61,665 nucleotides of DNA from Chitinophagales bacterium. GTDB taxonomy: Bacteria; Bacteroidota; Bacteroidia; Chitinophagales; UBA2359. The notes below the pieces were generated by a model. The model was not told where the DNA came from. It was given only the letters and a program-made list of their open reading frames with translations, and did not search any database. Where the stretch lies: contig JACJXU010000012.1 of assembly GCA_020636475.1 (NCBI GenBank), forward strand, positions 1-61,665, read 5' to 3'. Within the stretch, counting starts at the first letter, position 1; every line of letters starts with the position of its first letter. Made by a program: the position numbers and the translations under genes. Positions 32,708 to 42,382 of this stretch are shown in pieces.

Positions 32708-34829
32708 AAAATTTTATTACGATAATCGAATCGTAAAGAATTTTGCCTTAGCTGCCATTATTTGGGGCTTAGTGGGCATGACCGTGGGACTAATAGTTGC
32801 ACTACAATTAGTTTTTCCGGCACTAAATTTTGATTGGCCTTATACTACTTTTGGTAGGTTGCGCCCGCTTCACACCAATGCCGTAATTTTCGCATTTGTG
32901 GGAAATGGTATTTTTATGGGCGTGTATTATTCACTGCAACGCTTGGTAAAAGCCCGTATGTGGAGCGACATGCTCAGCAATATCCACTTTTGGGGCTGGC
33001 AATTTATTATTGTTTTAGCCGCCGTTACTTTGCCTTTAGGTATTACTTCTGGTAAAGAATATGCAGAACTTGAGTGGTTTATTGATATTCTTATTGCCCT
33101 TATTTGGGTAGTTTTTGGTGCTAATATGATGATGACGCTGGTAAAACGCCGCGAGCATCATTTATACGTAGCAATTTGGTTTTATATTGCTACTTGGATT
33201 ACAGTAACCGTTCTCCACGTAGTAAATAGTTTTGAGTTGCCCATTAGCATGCTTAAAAGTTACTCCATGTTTGCAGGCGTACAAGATGCTTTGGTGCAGT
33301 GGTGGTATGGACACAATGCGGTAGCGTTTTTCCTTACAACACCCTATTTGGGCTTGATGTACTACTTTGTTCCTAAAGCTGCCAACCGTCCGGTGTATTC
33401 TTACAAACTTTCTATCATTCACTTCTGGGCACTTATTTTCATTTACATTTGGGCAGGTCCACACCATTTGCTTTATACTGCACTTCCCGACTGGGCACAA
33501 TCTTTGGGAACCGTATTCTCCATCATGCTTCTGGCTCCTTCTTGGGGTGGTATGATTAATGGTTTGCTCACCTTGCGTGGCGCGTGGGACCGTGTGCGCC
33601 AAGACCCTATTCTCAAGTTTTTCTTGGTAGCAGTTACTGCTTACGGTATGGCTACTTTCGAGGGTCCGATGCTTTCGCTAAAAAATGTAAATGCGATAAG
33701 TCACTTTACCGACTGGACTATTGCCCACGTACACGTAGGAGGTTTGGGTTGGAACGGATTTTTAACCTTTGGGGTCTTGTATTGGCTCATACCGCGCATT
33801 TTTAATACAAAACTCTATTCGCAAAGTTTAGCTAATGCGCACTTTTGGATAGGCACTTTAGGTATTGTGTTTTACGCAGTACCTATGTATTGGGCGGGTT
33901 TTGTACAGAGTTTAATGTGGAAACAATTTGCTGCTGATGGTTATTTGGTTTATCCTAATTTCTTGGAAACCGTAACTCAGTTAGCACCTATGTACGCTGC
34001 ACGCGCTTTTGGCGGCTTTTTGTATTTAAGCGGAGCTATTTTGATGGCATACAATTTACTACAAACTATGGCGAGCGGTAAATTGGTGGCTAATGAAGCT
34101 GCAGAATCGGCATCATTGCAGACAAAACCAGTACACTCTGACGGATACTGGCACCGTTGGATTGAACGCCGTCCGGTACAAATGTTGGTGTGGTCGTTGG
34201 TGGTGATACTTATAGGTGGTCTTGTAGAAATAGTACCAACGTATTTAATAAAATCGAATATACCTACTATTGCATCGGTAAAACCTTATACACCTTTGGA
34301 ACTTGAAGGACGCGATATTTATGTGCGCGAAGGTTGCTATGTGTGCCATTCGCAAATGGTGCGACCCTTTAGAGATGAAGTAGTGCGCTACGGCGAATAC
34401 AGCAAAGCCGGAGAGTTTGTGTACGACCATCCGTTTCAGTGGGGGTCAAAACGCACCGGACCGGATTTACATCGTGTAGGTGGAAAGTACAGAAATTCAT
34501 GGCATTTCAATCACATGAACGACCCGGAATCCATGTCGCCCGGCTCTATTATGCCTCCTTACTCTTGGCTTATTAAAAATGACTTGAATGTATCGCTTAC
34601 AGAGAAAAAAATCAGAGCGATGCAAACCTTGGGCGTTCCTTATCCCGAAGGATACGACACACAGGCAGTGGCAGATTTGCAGGCACAAGCGCAAGGAATT
34701 GCAGATGACTTGAAAAAAGATAAAATAGAAGTTGCGCCGAACAAGGAAATTGTAGCACTTATTGCGTATTTACAACGCTTGGGTACTGATATTAAAGGTG
34801 AAAGCGAAACTGCTTCAAACGCTAAATAG
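32679..34829 (+). CDS. ccoNO: cbb3-type cytochrome c oxidase, fused subunits I and II (CcoN-CcoO)
   Basis: A 716-residue fusion. Residues 1-470 are CcoN: twelve membrane helices with His ligands for two b-type haems and Cu(B), for example LRPLHTNAVIFAFVGNG, WYGHNAVAFFLTTPYLGLM, IWAGPHHLLYTALPDW and DWTIAHVHVGGLGWNGF. Residues about 500-700 are CcoO: one membrane anchor (MLVWSLVVILIGGLVEIVPT) and a monohaem c domain with CYVCH, HSQMVRPF and the axial Met in SPGSIMPPYSW. It reduces oxygen to water and pumps protons at low oxygen. The fusion joins two normally separate subunits in one chain; it is known in Bacteroidota. It overlaps ccoS. Confidence 0.96.
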   Translation: MQTNLQNTIEKFYYDNRIVKNFALAAIIWGLVGMTVGLIVALQLVFPALNFDWPYTTFGRLRPLHTNAVIFAFVGNGIFMGVYYSLQRLVKARMWSDMLSNIHFWGWQFIIVLAAVTLPLGITSGKEYAELEWFIDILIALIWVVFGANMMMTLVKRREHHLYVAIWFYIATWITVTVLHVVNSFELPISMLKSYSMFAGVQDALVQWWYGHNAVAFFLTTPYLGLMYYFVPKAANRPVYSYKLSIIHFWALIFIYIWAGPHHLLYTALPDWAQSLGTVFSIMLLAPSWGGMINGLLTLRGAWDRVRQDPILKFFLVAVTAYGMATFEGPMLSLKNVNAISHFTDWTIAHVHVGGLGWNGFLTFGVLYWLIPRIFNTKLYSQSLANAHFWIGTLGIVFYAVPMYWAGFVQSLMWKQFAADGYLVYPNFLETVTQLAPMYAARAFGGFLYLSGAILMAYNLLQTMASGKLVANEAAESASLQTKPVHSDGYWHRWIERRPVQMLVWSLVVILIGGLVEIVPTYLIKSNIPTIASVKPYTPLELEGRDIYVREGCYVCHSQMVRPFRDEVVRYGEYSKAGEFVYDHPFQWGSKRTGPDLHRVGGKYRNSWHFNHMNDPESMSPGSIMPPYSWLIKNDLNVSLTEKKIRAMQTLGVPYPEGYDTQAVADLQAQAQGIADDLKKDKIEVAPNKEIVALIAYLQRLGTDIKGESETASNAK

Positions 34830-34836
34830 TATTATT

Positions 34837-35025
34837 ATGTACAAAGAAGTTTTAAGAAGTATTGACGGGGTTGATTTTTACGCCAACTTCTCCTTACTTG
34901 TATTTATTATTTTTTTCGTAGTGCTTTTTATATGGACCATGCGTTCGAGCAAAAAATTTATGGACAAAATGTCCGAAATGCCTTTGCAAGATGGAAGCAT
35001 ACAAAATGAAAAAGATAGTATTTGA
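34837..35025 (+). CDS. ccoQ: CcoQ-like small subunit of cbb3 oxidase
   Basis: A 62-residue membrane protein that begins MYKEVLRSIDGVDFYANFSL, then one hydrophobic helix (LVFIIFFVVLFIWTMRSS) and a charged tail. Position between ccoNO and ccoP and the single helix fit CcoQ, which stabilises the oxidase in other bacteria. Sequence similarity in this family is low, so position carries most of the weight. It starts seven bases after ccoNO. Confidence 0.8.
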   Translation: MYKEVLRSIDGVDFYANFSLLVFIIFFVVLFIWTMRSSKKFMDKMSEMPLQDGSIQNEKDSI

Positions 35026-35056
35026 TTTTTTTGATAAAACAATAAATAGAGAAAAA

Positions 35057-36034
35057 ATGAAAAATAATTATCATAAATTACTCCTTTGTGTACTGGCGTT
35101 TGGCAATACTTTTTCGCTGGTAGCACAAACTGCCGACAATGCTGCGGCACAAGTTCCTGTAGTTTCATCTTGGTTGCAAGATCCTAATCTTCTTATCTAT
35201 GCCTTGTTGCTTATTGCCATTATTGCGGTGATTGGTGTGGTGTGGACAATGTACAAGGTGATTAATGGCTTGTTAGAAGAGTTGCGCATGCAACACTACA
35301 AAGATATTGGCAAATTGGAATCTTATCTTGCCGAGAAAAAAGCTAAACAAAGTACCGCTGCGACTATTATGCACGAACTGACGCAGGCAGTATCTGTTGA
35401 AGATGAAAAAAGTATTGAGTTTGACCATGAATACGATGGCATACGCGAATTGGACAATAAACTGCCGCCTTGGTGGGTTTGGATGTTTTATCTTTCCATT
35501 GTGTTTGCGGTGGTGTATATTTTTTATTATCATGTGTCCGGCGTTGGAAAATTGCCTTTAGAAGAATTGAAATACTCGCAAGAGCAGGCGGAAATTGCCA
35601 AAGCCGAGTATCTCAAAAAAGCGGCAAACCTTATTGATGAAACCAATGTAACGCTCGCCACAGACGAAAGTACACTGGCTTTAGGAAAAGAAATTTATAC
35701 CACAAACTGTGTGCCTTGTCACGGCGCATTTGGCGAAGGTGGCGTAGGTCCTACTTTTGCCGACCAATACTGGATACACGGCGGTAGTATAAATGATGTG
35801 TTTAAAACGGTGAGATACGGCGTACCCAGCAAAGGAATGGTATCTTGGCAAGAGCAAGGTTTGCGCCCCGGCGACATTCGCGCAGTATCAAGCTATTTGC
35901 TTCAGTTTCAAGGTACTCATCCCGACAACATGAAAGAACCGGAAGGGAGCTTGTATGTGCCGGGAGGTAAGGACGCGCCTCAGCAAGCTCCCGACTCGCT
36001 GCAAACAGCAAGCGTTCAAGAATCTGCGATTTAG
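35057..36034 (+). CDS. ccoP: cbb3-type oxidase subunit III, mono-haem c (CcoP)
   Basis: A 325-residue membrane-anchored c-type cytochrome that passes electrons to CcoN-CcoO. I start at ATG 35057 since MKNNYHKLLLCVLAFGNTFSLVAQ is a signal-like segment; in-frame ATGs at 34991 and 35006 would overlap ccoQ. Two further hydrophobic helices (LLIYALLLIAIIAVIGVVW and PPWWVWMFYLSIVFAVVYIF) match the CcoP N-terminal domain. The cytochrome domain has a single haem site CVPCH with GEGGVGPTFAD and the axial Met in PSKGMVSW. Proteobacterial CcoP has two haems, so this is the single-haem form. A hairpin follows. Confidence 0.93.
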   Translation: MKNNYHKLLLCVLAFGNTFSLVAQTADNAAAQVPVVSSWLQDPNLLIYALLLIAIIAVIGVVWTMYKVINGLLEELRMQHYKDIGKLESYLAEKKAKQSTAATIMHELTQAVSVEDEKSIEFDHEYDGIRELDNKLPPWWVWMFYLSIVFAVVYIFYYHVSGVGKLPLEELKYSQEQAEIAKAEYLKKAANLIDETNVTLATDESTLALGKEIYTTNCVPCHGAFGEGGVGPTFADQYWIHGGSINDVFKTVRYGVPSKGMVSWQEQGLRPGDIRAVSSYLLQFQGTHPDNMKEPEGSLYVPGGKDAPQQAPDSLQTASVQESAI

Positions 36035-36058
36035 CATGTTTTATATAATATAATCTAT

Positions 36059-36103
36059 CAAAATGAAGTGTTTTCAGTATCGGCTGTATAATACTTCATT
36101 TTG
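36059..36103 (+). terminator. hairpin between ccoP and ccoG, possible terminator or processing site
   Basis: CAAAATGAAGT at 36059-36069 pairs perfectly with ACTTCATTTTG at 36093-36103 around a 23-base loop, followed by a T-rich stretch. The loop is long and the stem A+T-rich, so termination is likely only partial. It would set the oxidase subunits at a higher level than the accessory genes that follow. Confidence 0.5.
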
Positions 36104-36216
36104 CTTATTTTATATAAAAAATAAATTAATATAAAAATAAGAGGCATAAGTAAAGCAAGTTACAGAGGAATTGGTTGTTTGAGGCTAACTTCGCCCTTAA
36201 AAAGCTAAAACAAAAT

Positions 36217-37626
36217 ATGGCAAATTTACAGGAAATTTATGAAGACCAAGAAGGCTTTAGAGACTCGGTAAGCACCATTGACGAACAGGGAAAACGCAAG
36301 TGGGTTTATCCTAAAAAACAAACCGGATTTTACTATAAATGGCGCAATATTGTAGCCTATATTTTGCTGGCGTTCTTGCTGATAGCTCCTTATTTGCGCA
36401 TCAATGGTTTGCCTTTGTTGCAAATAGATATTATTGGGCGAAAATTTATTTTTTTCGGCAATATCTTTTGGCCTCAAGATTTTTATCTGTTCTTTTTGTC
36501 CATGATTATTTTTATTGTGTTCATTGCCTTGTTTACGGCGGTTTTCGGCAGATTGTTCTGCGGCTGGGTTTGTCCGCAAACAATTTTTATGGAAATGGTG
36601 TATCGCAAAATAGAGTATTGGATAGAAGGCGATAGTCAGGCACAGAAAAGATTGAACGAAGCGCCTTGGACGCGCGAAAAAATGTTTAAAAAAACCGCCA
36701 AACATATACTGTTTTTTGCCATAGCATTTATTGTTGCCAATACTTTTTTATCGTATATTATTGGTACCGATGCTTTGTGGCAAATAATTACCGAACCTGT
36801 AGCAATGCACATTGGCGGTTTTTTGACTATCATCGTTTTTAGTTTTGTTTTTTACTTCGTATTTGCCTTTATGCGCGAGCAGGTGTGTACGGTAATTTGT
36901 CCTTACGGAAGGCTACAAGGTGTATTGCTCGACCCCAACTCTATTGTGGTGGCGTATGATTTTGAACGAGGCGAGCCGCGTGGTAAAATAAAAAAGAATC
37001 AGCTGGAGGGTGAAAAAGGTGATTGTGTGGACTGCGGACTTTGTGTGCGCGTGTGCCCTACGGCGATTGATATTCGCAATGGAACACAGTTGGAGTGTAT
37101 TAACTGTACCGCTTGTATTGATGCCTGCGATAGCATTATGGATAAAGTAGGAAAACCGAAAGGCTTGATTCGCTACGATAGCTACAATGGCATAAAAAAC
37201 AAAACAGGTTTGATATGGACAAAACGCCTTTCGGCTTACTCGGCAGTATTGCTAATTCTTCTGGCGATAGTAGGATTTTCGATGGGAAGCAGAACCAAAG
37301 TTGCGGCTACGATTTTGCGCACGCCCGGCATGTTGTACCAAGATGTTGATGAGTTTACGGTGTCGAATTTGTACAATATTCAGGTGATTAACAAAACCCA
37401 AGAAACTTATCCGATTAGCTTAGAACTTAAAGACCGCCAGGGAAATATAAAATTGGTGGGCGAAAATTGGGAACTAAAACCCGCCGATGTATTGAAAAGT
37501 TCTTTTTTTGTAGAATTGAAAAAGGAAGATTTGTCTGCTACCAAAAATAAAATTGAAATATTGGTAAAAGCTAACGGCGAAGTCTTGGACGATGTGAAGA
37601 CGAATTTTATGGGTCCTATAAAATAA
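36217..37626 (+). CDS. ccoG: cbb3 oxidase accessory iron-sulfur protein CcoG
   Basis: A 469-residue inner-membrane protein with about five hydrophobic helices and two 4Fe-4S motifs: CVDCGLCVRVCPTAIDI and CINCTACIDACDSIM. Earlier conserved blocks include LFCGWVCPQTIFMEMVYRK and VCTVICPYGRLQGVL. The C-terminal 110 residues are an immunoglobulin-like periplasmic domain (NLYNIQVINKTQETYPI). CcoG acts in copper reduction for cbb3 maturation. I start at ATG 36217 (MANLQEIYEDQEGFRDS); an upstream ATG at 36175 lies in a region without protein-like composition. It sits after the hairpin and may have its own promoter. Confidence 0.94.
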   Translation: MANLQEIYEDQEGFRDSVSTIDEQGKRKWVYPKKQTGFYYKWRNIVAYILLAFLLIAPYLRINGLPLLQIDIIGRKFIFFGNIFWPQDFYLFFLSMIIFIVFIALFTAVFGRLFCGWVCPQTIFMEMVYRKIEYWIEGDSQAQKRLNEAPWTREKMFKKTAKHILFFAIAFIVANTFLSYIIGTDALWQIITEPVAMHIGGFLTIIVFSFVFYFVFAFMREQVCTVICPYGRLQGVLLDPNSIVVAYDFERGEPRGKIKKNQLEGEKGDCVDCGLCVRVCPTAIDIRNGTQLECINCTACIDACDSIMDKVGKPKGLIRYDSYNGIKNKTGLIWTKRLSAYSAVLLILLAIVGFSMGSRTKVAATILRTPGMLYQDVDEFTVSNLYNIQVINKTQETYPISLELKDRQGNIKLVGENWELKPADVLKSSFFVELKKEDLSATKNKIEILVKANGEVLDDVKTNFMGPIK

Positions 37627-37650
37627 TTTTTTTACCTAAAAAAATAAACA

Positions 37651-38091
37651 ATGAAAGTTTCGGGCATGGGTATATTTTTTGTCGTGTTTTTTGGTGGATT
37701 TATTGCCATGATATTATTCTTGGTAGTTGCCAGCGTGAGGGAAGATTTTACTTTGGTAACAGACGATTATTATGCGCAAGAAATAGCTTACCAGCAACAC
37801 ATAGACCGCGTACAAAACACCCGAACATTAGAAACGCCCTTTGAATACAATTTCGATAAGGCAAAACAGATTTTATATTTTCAGTTTCCTACATTGGCTA
37901 CTGCGCCACAAGGGGATATTTATTTTTATCGCCCTTCTGATGCATCTTTAGATTTTAAAGTGCCTATTGCTGCGCCAAACTTTGAACAGCAAATCTCTAC
38001 CAAAGAACTGCAAATTGGCTACTGGCAAGTAAAAGTTACTTGGTCGCAAGGAGAAACACCGTATTATTACGAGCTAAAACTAACGCTGTAA
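37651..38091 (+). CDS. ccoH: FixH/CcoH-family protein
   Basis: A 146-residue protein with one N-terminal membrane helix (GIFFVVFFGGFIAMILFLVV) and a periplasmic beta domain. DDYYAQEIAYQQHIDRVQN after the helix is the characteristic FixH sequence. CcoH/FixH is a late cbb3 assembly factor associated with the oxidase. It starts 24 bases after ccoG and ends two bases before the next gene, so it is cotranscribed. No catalytic residues are expected. Confidence 0.9.
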   Translation: MKVSGMGIFFVVFFGGFIAMILFLVVASVREDFTLVTDDYYAQEIAYQQHIDRVQNTRTLETPFEYNFDKAKQILYFQFPTLATAPQGDIYFYRPSDASLDFKVPIAAPNFEQQISTKELQIGYWQVKVTWSQGETPYYYELKLTL

Positions 38092-38093
38092 GC

Positions 38094-38795
38094 ATGGAAC
38101 TTTGGACAGCCGTAGTGATTGGACTTGGCAGCAGTCTGCATTGTATTGGTATGTGCGGACCTTTGCTGATGGCACTACCGCAAAATTCTTCTTTCGGTTA
38201 TGTGGCAAAACGCGTGCTGTACAATTTGGGTAGAATTACTACTTACGCGCTCATAGGACTTGTATTTGGCTTTTTGGGAATGGGTTTGCGCTTGGTGGGC
38301 TGGCAGCAAGTTTTTTCTATTGCTGTGGGCGTGTTTATGTTGCTCAATGTATTGCTTTCGGGAAAAATGAGTACGTTTCTCGAAAATAATATCCCTTTTC
38401 TCGCGCATTTGCAGCGTAAAGTGAGTGCTACTTTCAGCCGATTTATCCATAATGATAGTTTTTATGCTTGGGGAATAATGGGTGCTATCAACGGACTTTT
38501 GCCTTGCGGAATGGTGTATATAGCACTTGCCGGCGCAATAAGCACGGGCTTTGTGTGGAAAAGTACTACGTATATGTTCTTTTTTGGTTTAGGTACGTTT
38601 CCTTCTATGTTGTTGATGCTGTTTGCAGGAAATTGGTTGCGGGGAAAATTTAGTCATAGTTTTCGCTGGAGTTTGCAAATTATTACCATAGTAGTAGCTG
38701 TGTTGTTTATACTGCGCGGCTTAAATTTGGGTATTCCGCTTATTAGTCCTCACTTTGATACAAGTGCGGGTGCGGTGAAACATTCTTGTCATTGA
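38094..38795 (+). CDS. SafE/TauE-family membrane protein of the cbb3 locus
   Basis: A 233-residue membrane protein with six hydrophobic segments. LGSSLHCIGMCGPLLMAL holds the conserved HCxxMCG motif of the cytochrome-biogenesis branch of the SafE/DsbD-like family, and AINGLLPCGMVYIALAGAI is the matching second half. The same gene follows ccoGH in many genomes, where a role in copper or thiol handling for oxidase assembly is suspected. I start at ATG 38094, two bases after ccoH; an earlier frame start would overlap ccoH. This is the last gene of the cbb3 run. Confidence 0.88.
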   Translation: MELWTAVVIGLGSSLHCIGMCGPLLMALPQNSSFGYVAKRVLYNLGRITTYALIGLVFGFLGMGLRLVGWQQVFSIAVGVFMLLNVLLSGKMSTFLENNIPFLAHLQRKVSATFSRFIHNDSFYAWGIMGAINGLLPCGMVYIALAGAISTGFVWKSTTYMFFFGLGTFPSMLLMLFAGNWLRGKFSHSFRWSLQIITIVVAVLFILRGLNLGIPLISPHFDTSAGAVKHSCH

Positions 38796-38827
38796 TGACT
38801 TTATTGTTGCTTATGTATAATAATATG

Positions 38828-39728
38828 CTATCTCCATATAGGTTCATTGTTCCAATTGTTCAAAAAACCAAGTTCGTAAATTGGAATATTTGGATTTTGA
38901 TTAAATAAATCAAGAATCTTGCTTTTAATACTATGTCCGGGAGTAACCTTATTACAAAGGTATAGCATCGTCGAAATTATTAAGAAAGGCCTTTTTTTTT
39001 GAATAGGTTGTAATGGATGAGAAAACCAAATTTGACTTGGATTATTCAAATTATCAACAGGTATTTTTACCATATTTCGACCCCACAATCTTGAGTGGTG
39101 AGCTATAATATTTCTAACATAAGTTATTGCTTCTAACCAACTTGATAATTCACTATGGAAATTTAATCCCATTTCATTAGCTACTGATGATTTCTCGGGT
39201 AGTTGGTGTTTCAAATTTTTATAGAACTTAGATAACGTTCCCATTGAGGCAATTTCCAAAATTTTCCAAGCTTCTGGGGCAATATTTGGGTATTTTGTTT
39301 TGTGTTCTCTTACGAATAAATATTTCTGGGCTATATCCAAACTCTCTAAGCAAATTGCTCAAGTGGTCAGAATGTTTGCTTACATCCGAAAACAGGCTTG
39401 AATCTTGATACCAATTCGTTCCGTAAGTTAGAGATAAATGATATATCATTTTTGTTCGTAAAGCAATTTCAATTCTTTCAATTGCATCGAATAATATTAG
39501 TCTTAAATATCGGTCAAAGTTGTAACGTTCGATAACTGTTTCGAATACAGAATCTGGATAAAAAATGTGATTAACTCTGTCCTTCTGCATATCCCACCAA
39601 TATCCTTTTAGACGGTAATAGCTAATGTGACTAAGGTAATGAGAGGCTTGGTTTTCATCGCTAAATGACATACCCCGGCTTTTCAGAAGAGAAATTTGGT
39701 CTGTTATTGTTTTTACGGGTTTCGCCAT
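38828..39728 (-). pseudogene. Abi_2 (AbiD/AbiF)-type abortive-infection protein, interrupted by a frameshift
   Basis: Two overlapping frames together make one Abi_2 protein. The first starts at ATG 39728 with MAKPVKTITDQISLLKSRGM, then SHISYYRLKGYWW and DRYLRLILFDAIERIEIALR, the family core. It runs out of frame after FGYSPEIFIR. The +1 frame continues with REHKTKYPNIAPEAWKILE, SWLEAITYVRNIIAHHSRLW and the C-terminal domain. The switch falls near 39308-39320. One surplus base there (in CGTAAGAGA on the minus strand) would explain it. Intact relatives abort phage infection, with an RNA-binding HEPN-like fold (RNxxxH in VRNIIAHH). Decay, phase variation or a sequencing indel are all possible. 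Confidence 0.8.
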
Positions 39729-39838
39729 AGCTATAAAAAAGAATGACCCGCGTGCAGTTCTTATGGTATGCAACACGGGTACTGTTACCACAAAGTAACA
39801 AATATTTTTTTAATAAACATTCAATTTTTTTGTTTTAT

Positions 39839-42337
39839 CTACTCCTGCCGATACACTCGCTGCAAGCGTTGGGAAATACCTGTAAGAATTTCGTATGCAA
39901 TTGTTCCGCAAGCCTCTGCCAAAGATTCGATGGGCGCATTTTCTCCAAATATTTCTACCACATCGCCTTCGCTACATGGCACATTGCTCACATCAATCAT
40001 ACACATGTCCATGCAAATATTGCCAATAGTCGGCACTTTTTTGCCATTGAGCCAAAAATAAACATTCCCATTTCCGGCAATGCGCGGCAAGCCATCGCTG
40101 TAACCAATGTTTAGCGTAGCAATACGTTTTTTTTCTTCGAGCATAGTATTTCTGCCATAACCAATACTTTCGCCCGCTGCCACATTTTTTATTTGCACAA
40201 TTACAGCTTGCAAACTAATGCAGACTTCTAACGACAAGTTTTGCGCGCCCGTATTCACGCCGTATAAACCGATGCCCAAACGAACCATATCCATTTGATA
40301 ATCCTTAAAATTGACAATGCCTGCGGTGTTTAGAGCGTGTTGTAGAAAAGGATAAGAAATGAATTTTTGTATCGCTTCGCAAAAATTTTGGTAAGTGTCA
40401 ATTTGTTGCAATGTAAATGCCGAATGTGCCAATTCATCGCTGGCAGCTAAGTGTGTAAATACACTTTTTAGTTGTATTTTATCCTGCGAAGCCGATAGAA
40501 TTTTTTGTAATGAGGGCAAATCATTTGCTACAAAACCCAAACGGTGCATTCCCGAATCTACTTTTAGATGAATAGAGTAGGGCGCATTAATGTTTTGGGT
40601 GTGCAGAAATGCCAACCATTTTTGCAAGTGTGCCACGGAAAATATTTCCGGCTCCAGCGAATATTCCAACAATTTGCCAAAAGAACTTTCGTCGGCATTC
40701 ATTACCATAATAGGAAGTCGTATGCCCGATTGCCGCAAACTTATGCCTTCATCTGTATAGGCTACGGCGAGATAATCGGCTTGGTAGTGTTGCAGCACTT
40801 GCGCAATTTCATAAATACCCAATCCGTACGAAGTAGCTTTTACCATTGCCATTATTTTGGTGTTGGGTTTCAGTAAGCGTTTGAAAATGAGATAGTTATG
40901 CGCCAAAGCATTCAAGTTTACTAAAACCTGCGCGCTGTGTGTTTGTTGGGAGAGTTGGGTAGCAATTTTCTCGAAAGTAAATTGGCGGGCACCTTTTATG
41001 AGAATAGCTTCTTGGAAAAAATGAGGCGTAGCCTGTAAAAATTGCTCGGTAGTTTTAAAAAATATTTTTTCCGCTACAAAATCGAACAAATGCTGGTGGG
41101 CAAAAAGTTCTTCGCCGATGCCGATAAATCTTTTTACGGAACTATTGTCAAGGAGTTGGGCAACTTTTTTATACAAAATAGCTGCCGTTTCGCCCGTTTG
41201 TGGAATATCCGATAGAATAAGGCTGTGCTTGGCGTGTTGCTGCTGTTGGGCTAAGTGATTGAGGGCAATTTTTAACGACAATAAATCGGTATTGTAGCTA
41301 TCGTTGAGGAGCGTAGAGAAGTTAATTCCCGCTTTTGTTTCCAAGCGCATTGCCACCGGCGCGAGTTGCTGGCAGTATTGGGCGATATACAACCAATCTA
41401 TTTGTAAATAAAGCAAAGTACAAATTACATGCATCGCATTTTCGATAGCGGCTTCATCGGAAAAAGGAATTTCGCAGTAATAATTTTTTTGTAAATATTG
41501 CAACTGCAAACGGCTTTTTTGGGCAGAGAGTATTTCTATTTTTTGTAAAAGAACTTGACTTGCTGTATCCGCTTGTGTACTCCAGCTAAAACATTGTTGT
41601 GGCGCAAATTTTTGCCGAATGGCATTTGTAATTTCCGGCGAATCAGCGCGAAAAATTAAGGTATTTACGTCTTCAAAAAGTTGTAGTTTTTCTTCAATTT
41701 TTTCTTGTTGCGAGCTAAAACCTTCGTTGTGTGCCGTGCCAATGTTGGTGAGTATGCCAATGTTGGGGCGCAATATTTCGGCGAGGTGCTGCATTTCGTG
41801 TGTAGTGGAAATACCTGCTTCAAAAATGCCGATTTGATGCGGTGCATTTATTTCCCAAACCGAAAGCGGTACTCCCACTTGCGAATTGTAGCTTTTGGGA
41901 CTTGCCACTACGGCAAAAAGGGGCGAAAGTGCATTGCGCAGCCATTCTTTAACGATGGTTTTGCCGTTGCTGCCGGTAATGGCAATGACTTGCAGCAAAA
42001 ACTGTCGGCGGTGAAATGCAGCTAATTGTTGAAGGGCGCGAAGGCTGTTATTTACTTGCAAAAAAATGCTGTTGGAGAGTTGTTCGCTTTGAGGAGGCAA
42101 GTATTCTACTACAAAAACACGTATGCCTTGTGCGTATGCTTGCGCCAAAAACTGATGTGCATCGTGCTGTGTTCCGCGAAGGGCAAAAAAAATGGTGTGC
42201 GGGCTGATGTTTTCTTGCCGACTGTCAATACAAATTTGGAAAATCTGCGACTCGTTTAGCGTTATGTTGTGGTCTTTTTTTACGATTTTCGCCTGAATAA
42301 TGTCGGCAATTTGTAGCATAGAATAAGATGCGGGCAT
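39839..42337 (-). CDS. bifunctional MurF (UDP-MurNAc-tripeptide:D-Ala-D-Ala ligase) / alanine racemase
   Basis: An 832-residue fusion of two consecutive steps of peptidoglycan precursor supply. Residues 1-455 are MurF, with IDSRQENISPHTIFFALRG, the ATP loop AITGSNGKTIVKEWL and GILTNIGTAHNEGF. Residues 460-832 are a fold-type III alanine racemase, with VLVNLNALAHNYLIF, the PLP lysine in MAMVKATSYGLG, and the catalytic-Tyr region SIGYGRNTMLEEK. The racemase supplies D-Ala for the dipeptide used by MurF. The fusion is typical of Bacteroidota. ATGs at 42337 and 42319 are both possible; MLQIADIIQ at 42319 fits the family N-terminus better. Confidence 0.93.
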   Translation of the reverse strand: MPASYSMLQIADIIQAKIVKKDHNITLNESQIFQICIDSRQENISPHTIFFALRGTQHDAHQFLAQAYAQGIRVFVVEYLPPQSEQLSNSIFLQVNNSLRALQQLAAFHRRQFLLQVIAITGSNGKTIVKEWLRNALSPLFAVVASPKSYNSQVGVPLSVWEINAPHQIGIFEAGISTTHEMQHLAEILRPNIGILTNIGTAHNEGFSSQQEKIEEKLQLFEDVNTLIFRADSPEITNAIRQKFAPQQCFSWSTQADTASQVLLQKIEILSAQKSRLQLQYLQKNYYCEIPFSDEAAIENAMHVICTLLYLQIDWLYIAQYCQQLAPVAMRLETKAGINFSTLLNDSYNTDLLSLKIALNHLAQQQQHAKHSLILSDIPQTGETAAILYKKVAQLLDNSSVKRFIGIGEELFAHQHLFDFVAEKIFFKTTEQFLQATPHFFQEAILIKGARQFTFEKIATQLSQQTHSAQVLVNLNALAHNYLIFKRLLKPNTKIMAMVKATSYGLGIYEIAQVLQHYQADYLAVAYTDEGISLRQSGIRLPIMVMNADESSFGKLLEYSLEPEIFSVAHLQKWLAFLHTQNINAPYSIHLKVDSGMHRLGFVANDLPSLQKILSASQDKIQLKSVFTHLAASDELAHSAFTLQQIDTYQNFCEAIQKFISYPFLQHALNTAGIVNFKDYQMDMVRLGIGLYGVNTGAQNLSLEVCISLQAVIVQIKNVAAGESIGYGRNTMLEEKKRIATLNIGYSDGLPRIAGNGNVYFWLNGKKVPTIGNICMDMCMIDVSNVPCSEGDVVEIFGENAPIESLAEACGTIAYEILTGISQRLQRVYRQE

Positions 42338-42382
42338 TTGTGTTGTAGCTTTTCGGATAGCTTGAAAGCTTTTTTGCTTTGT

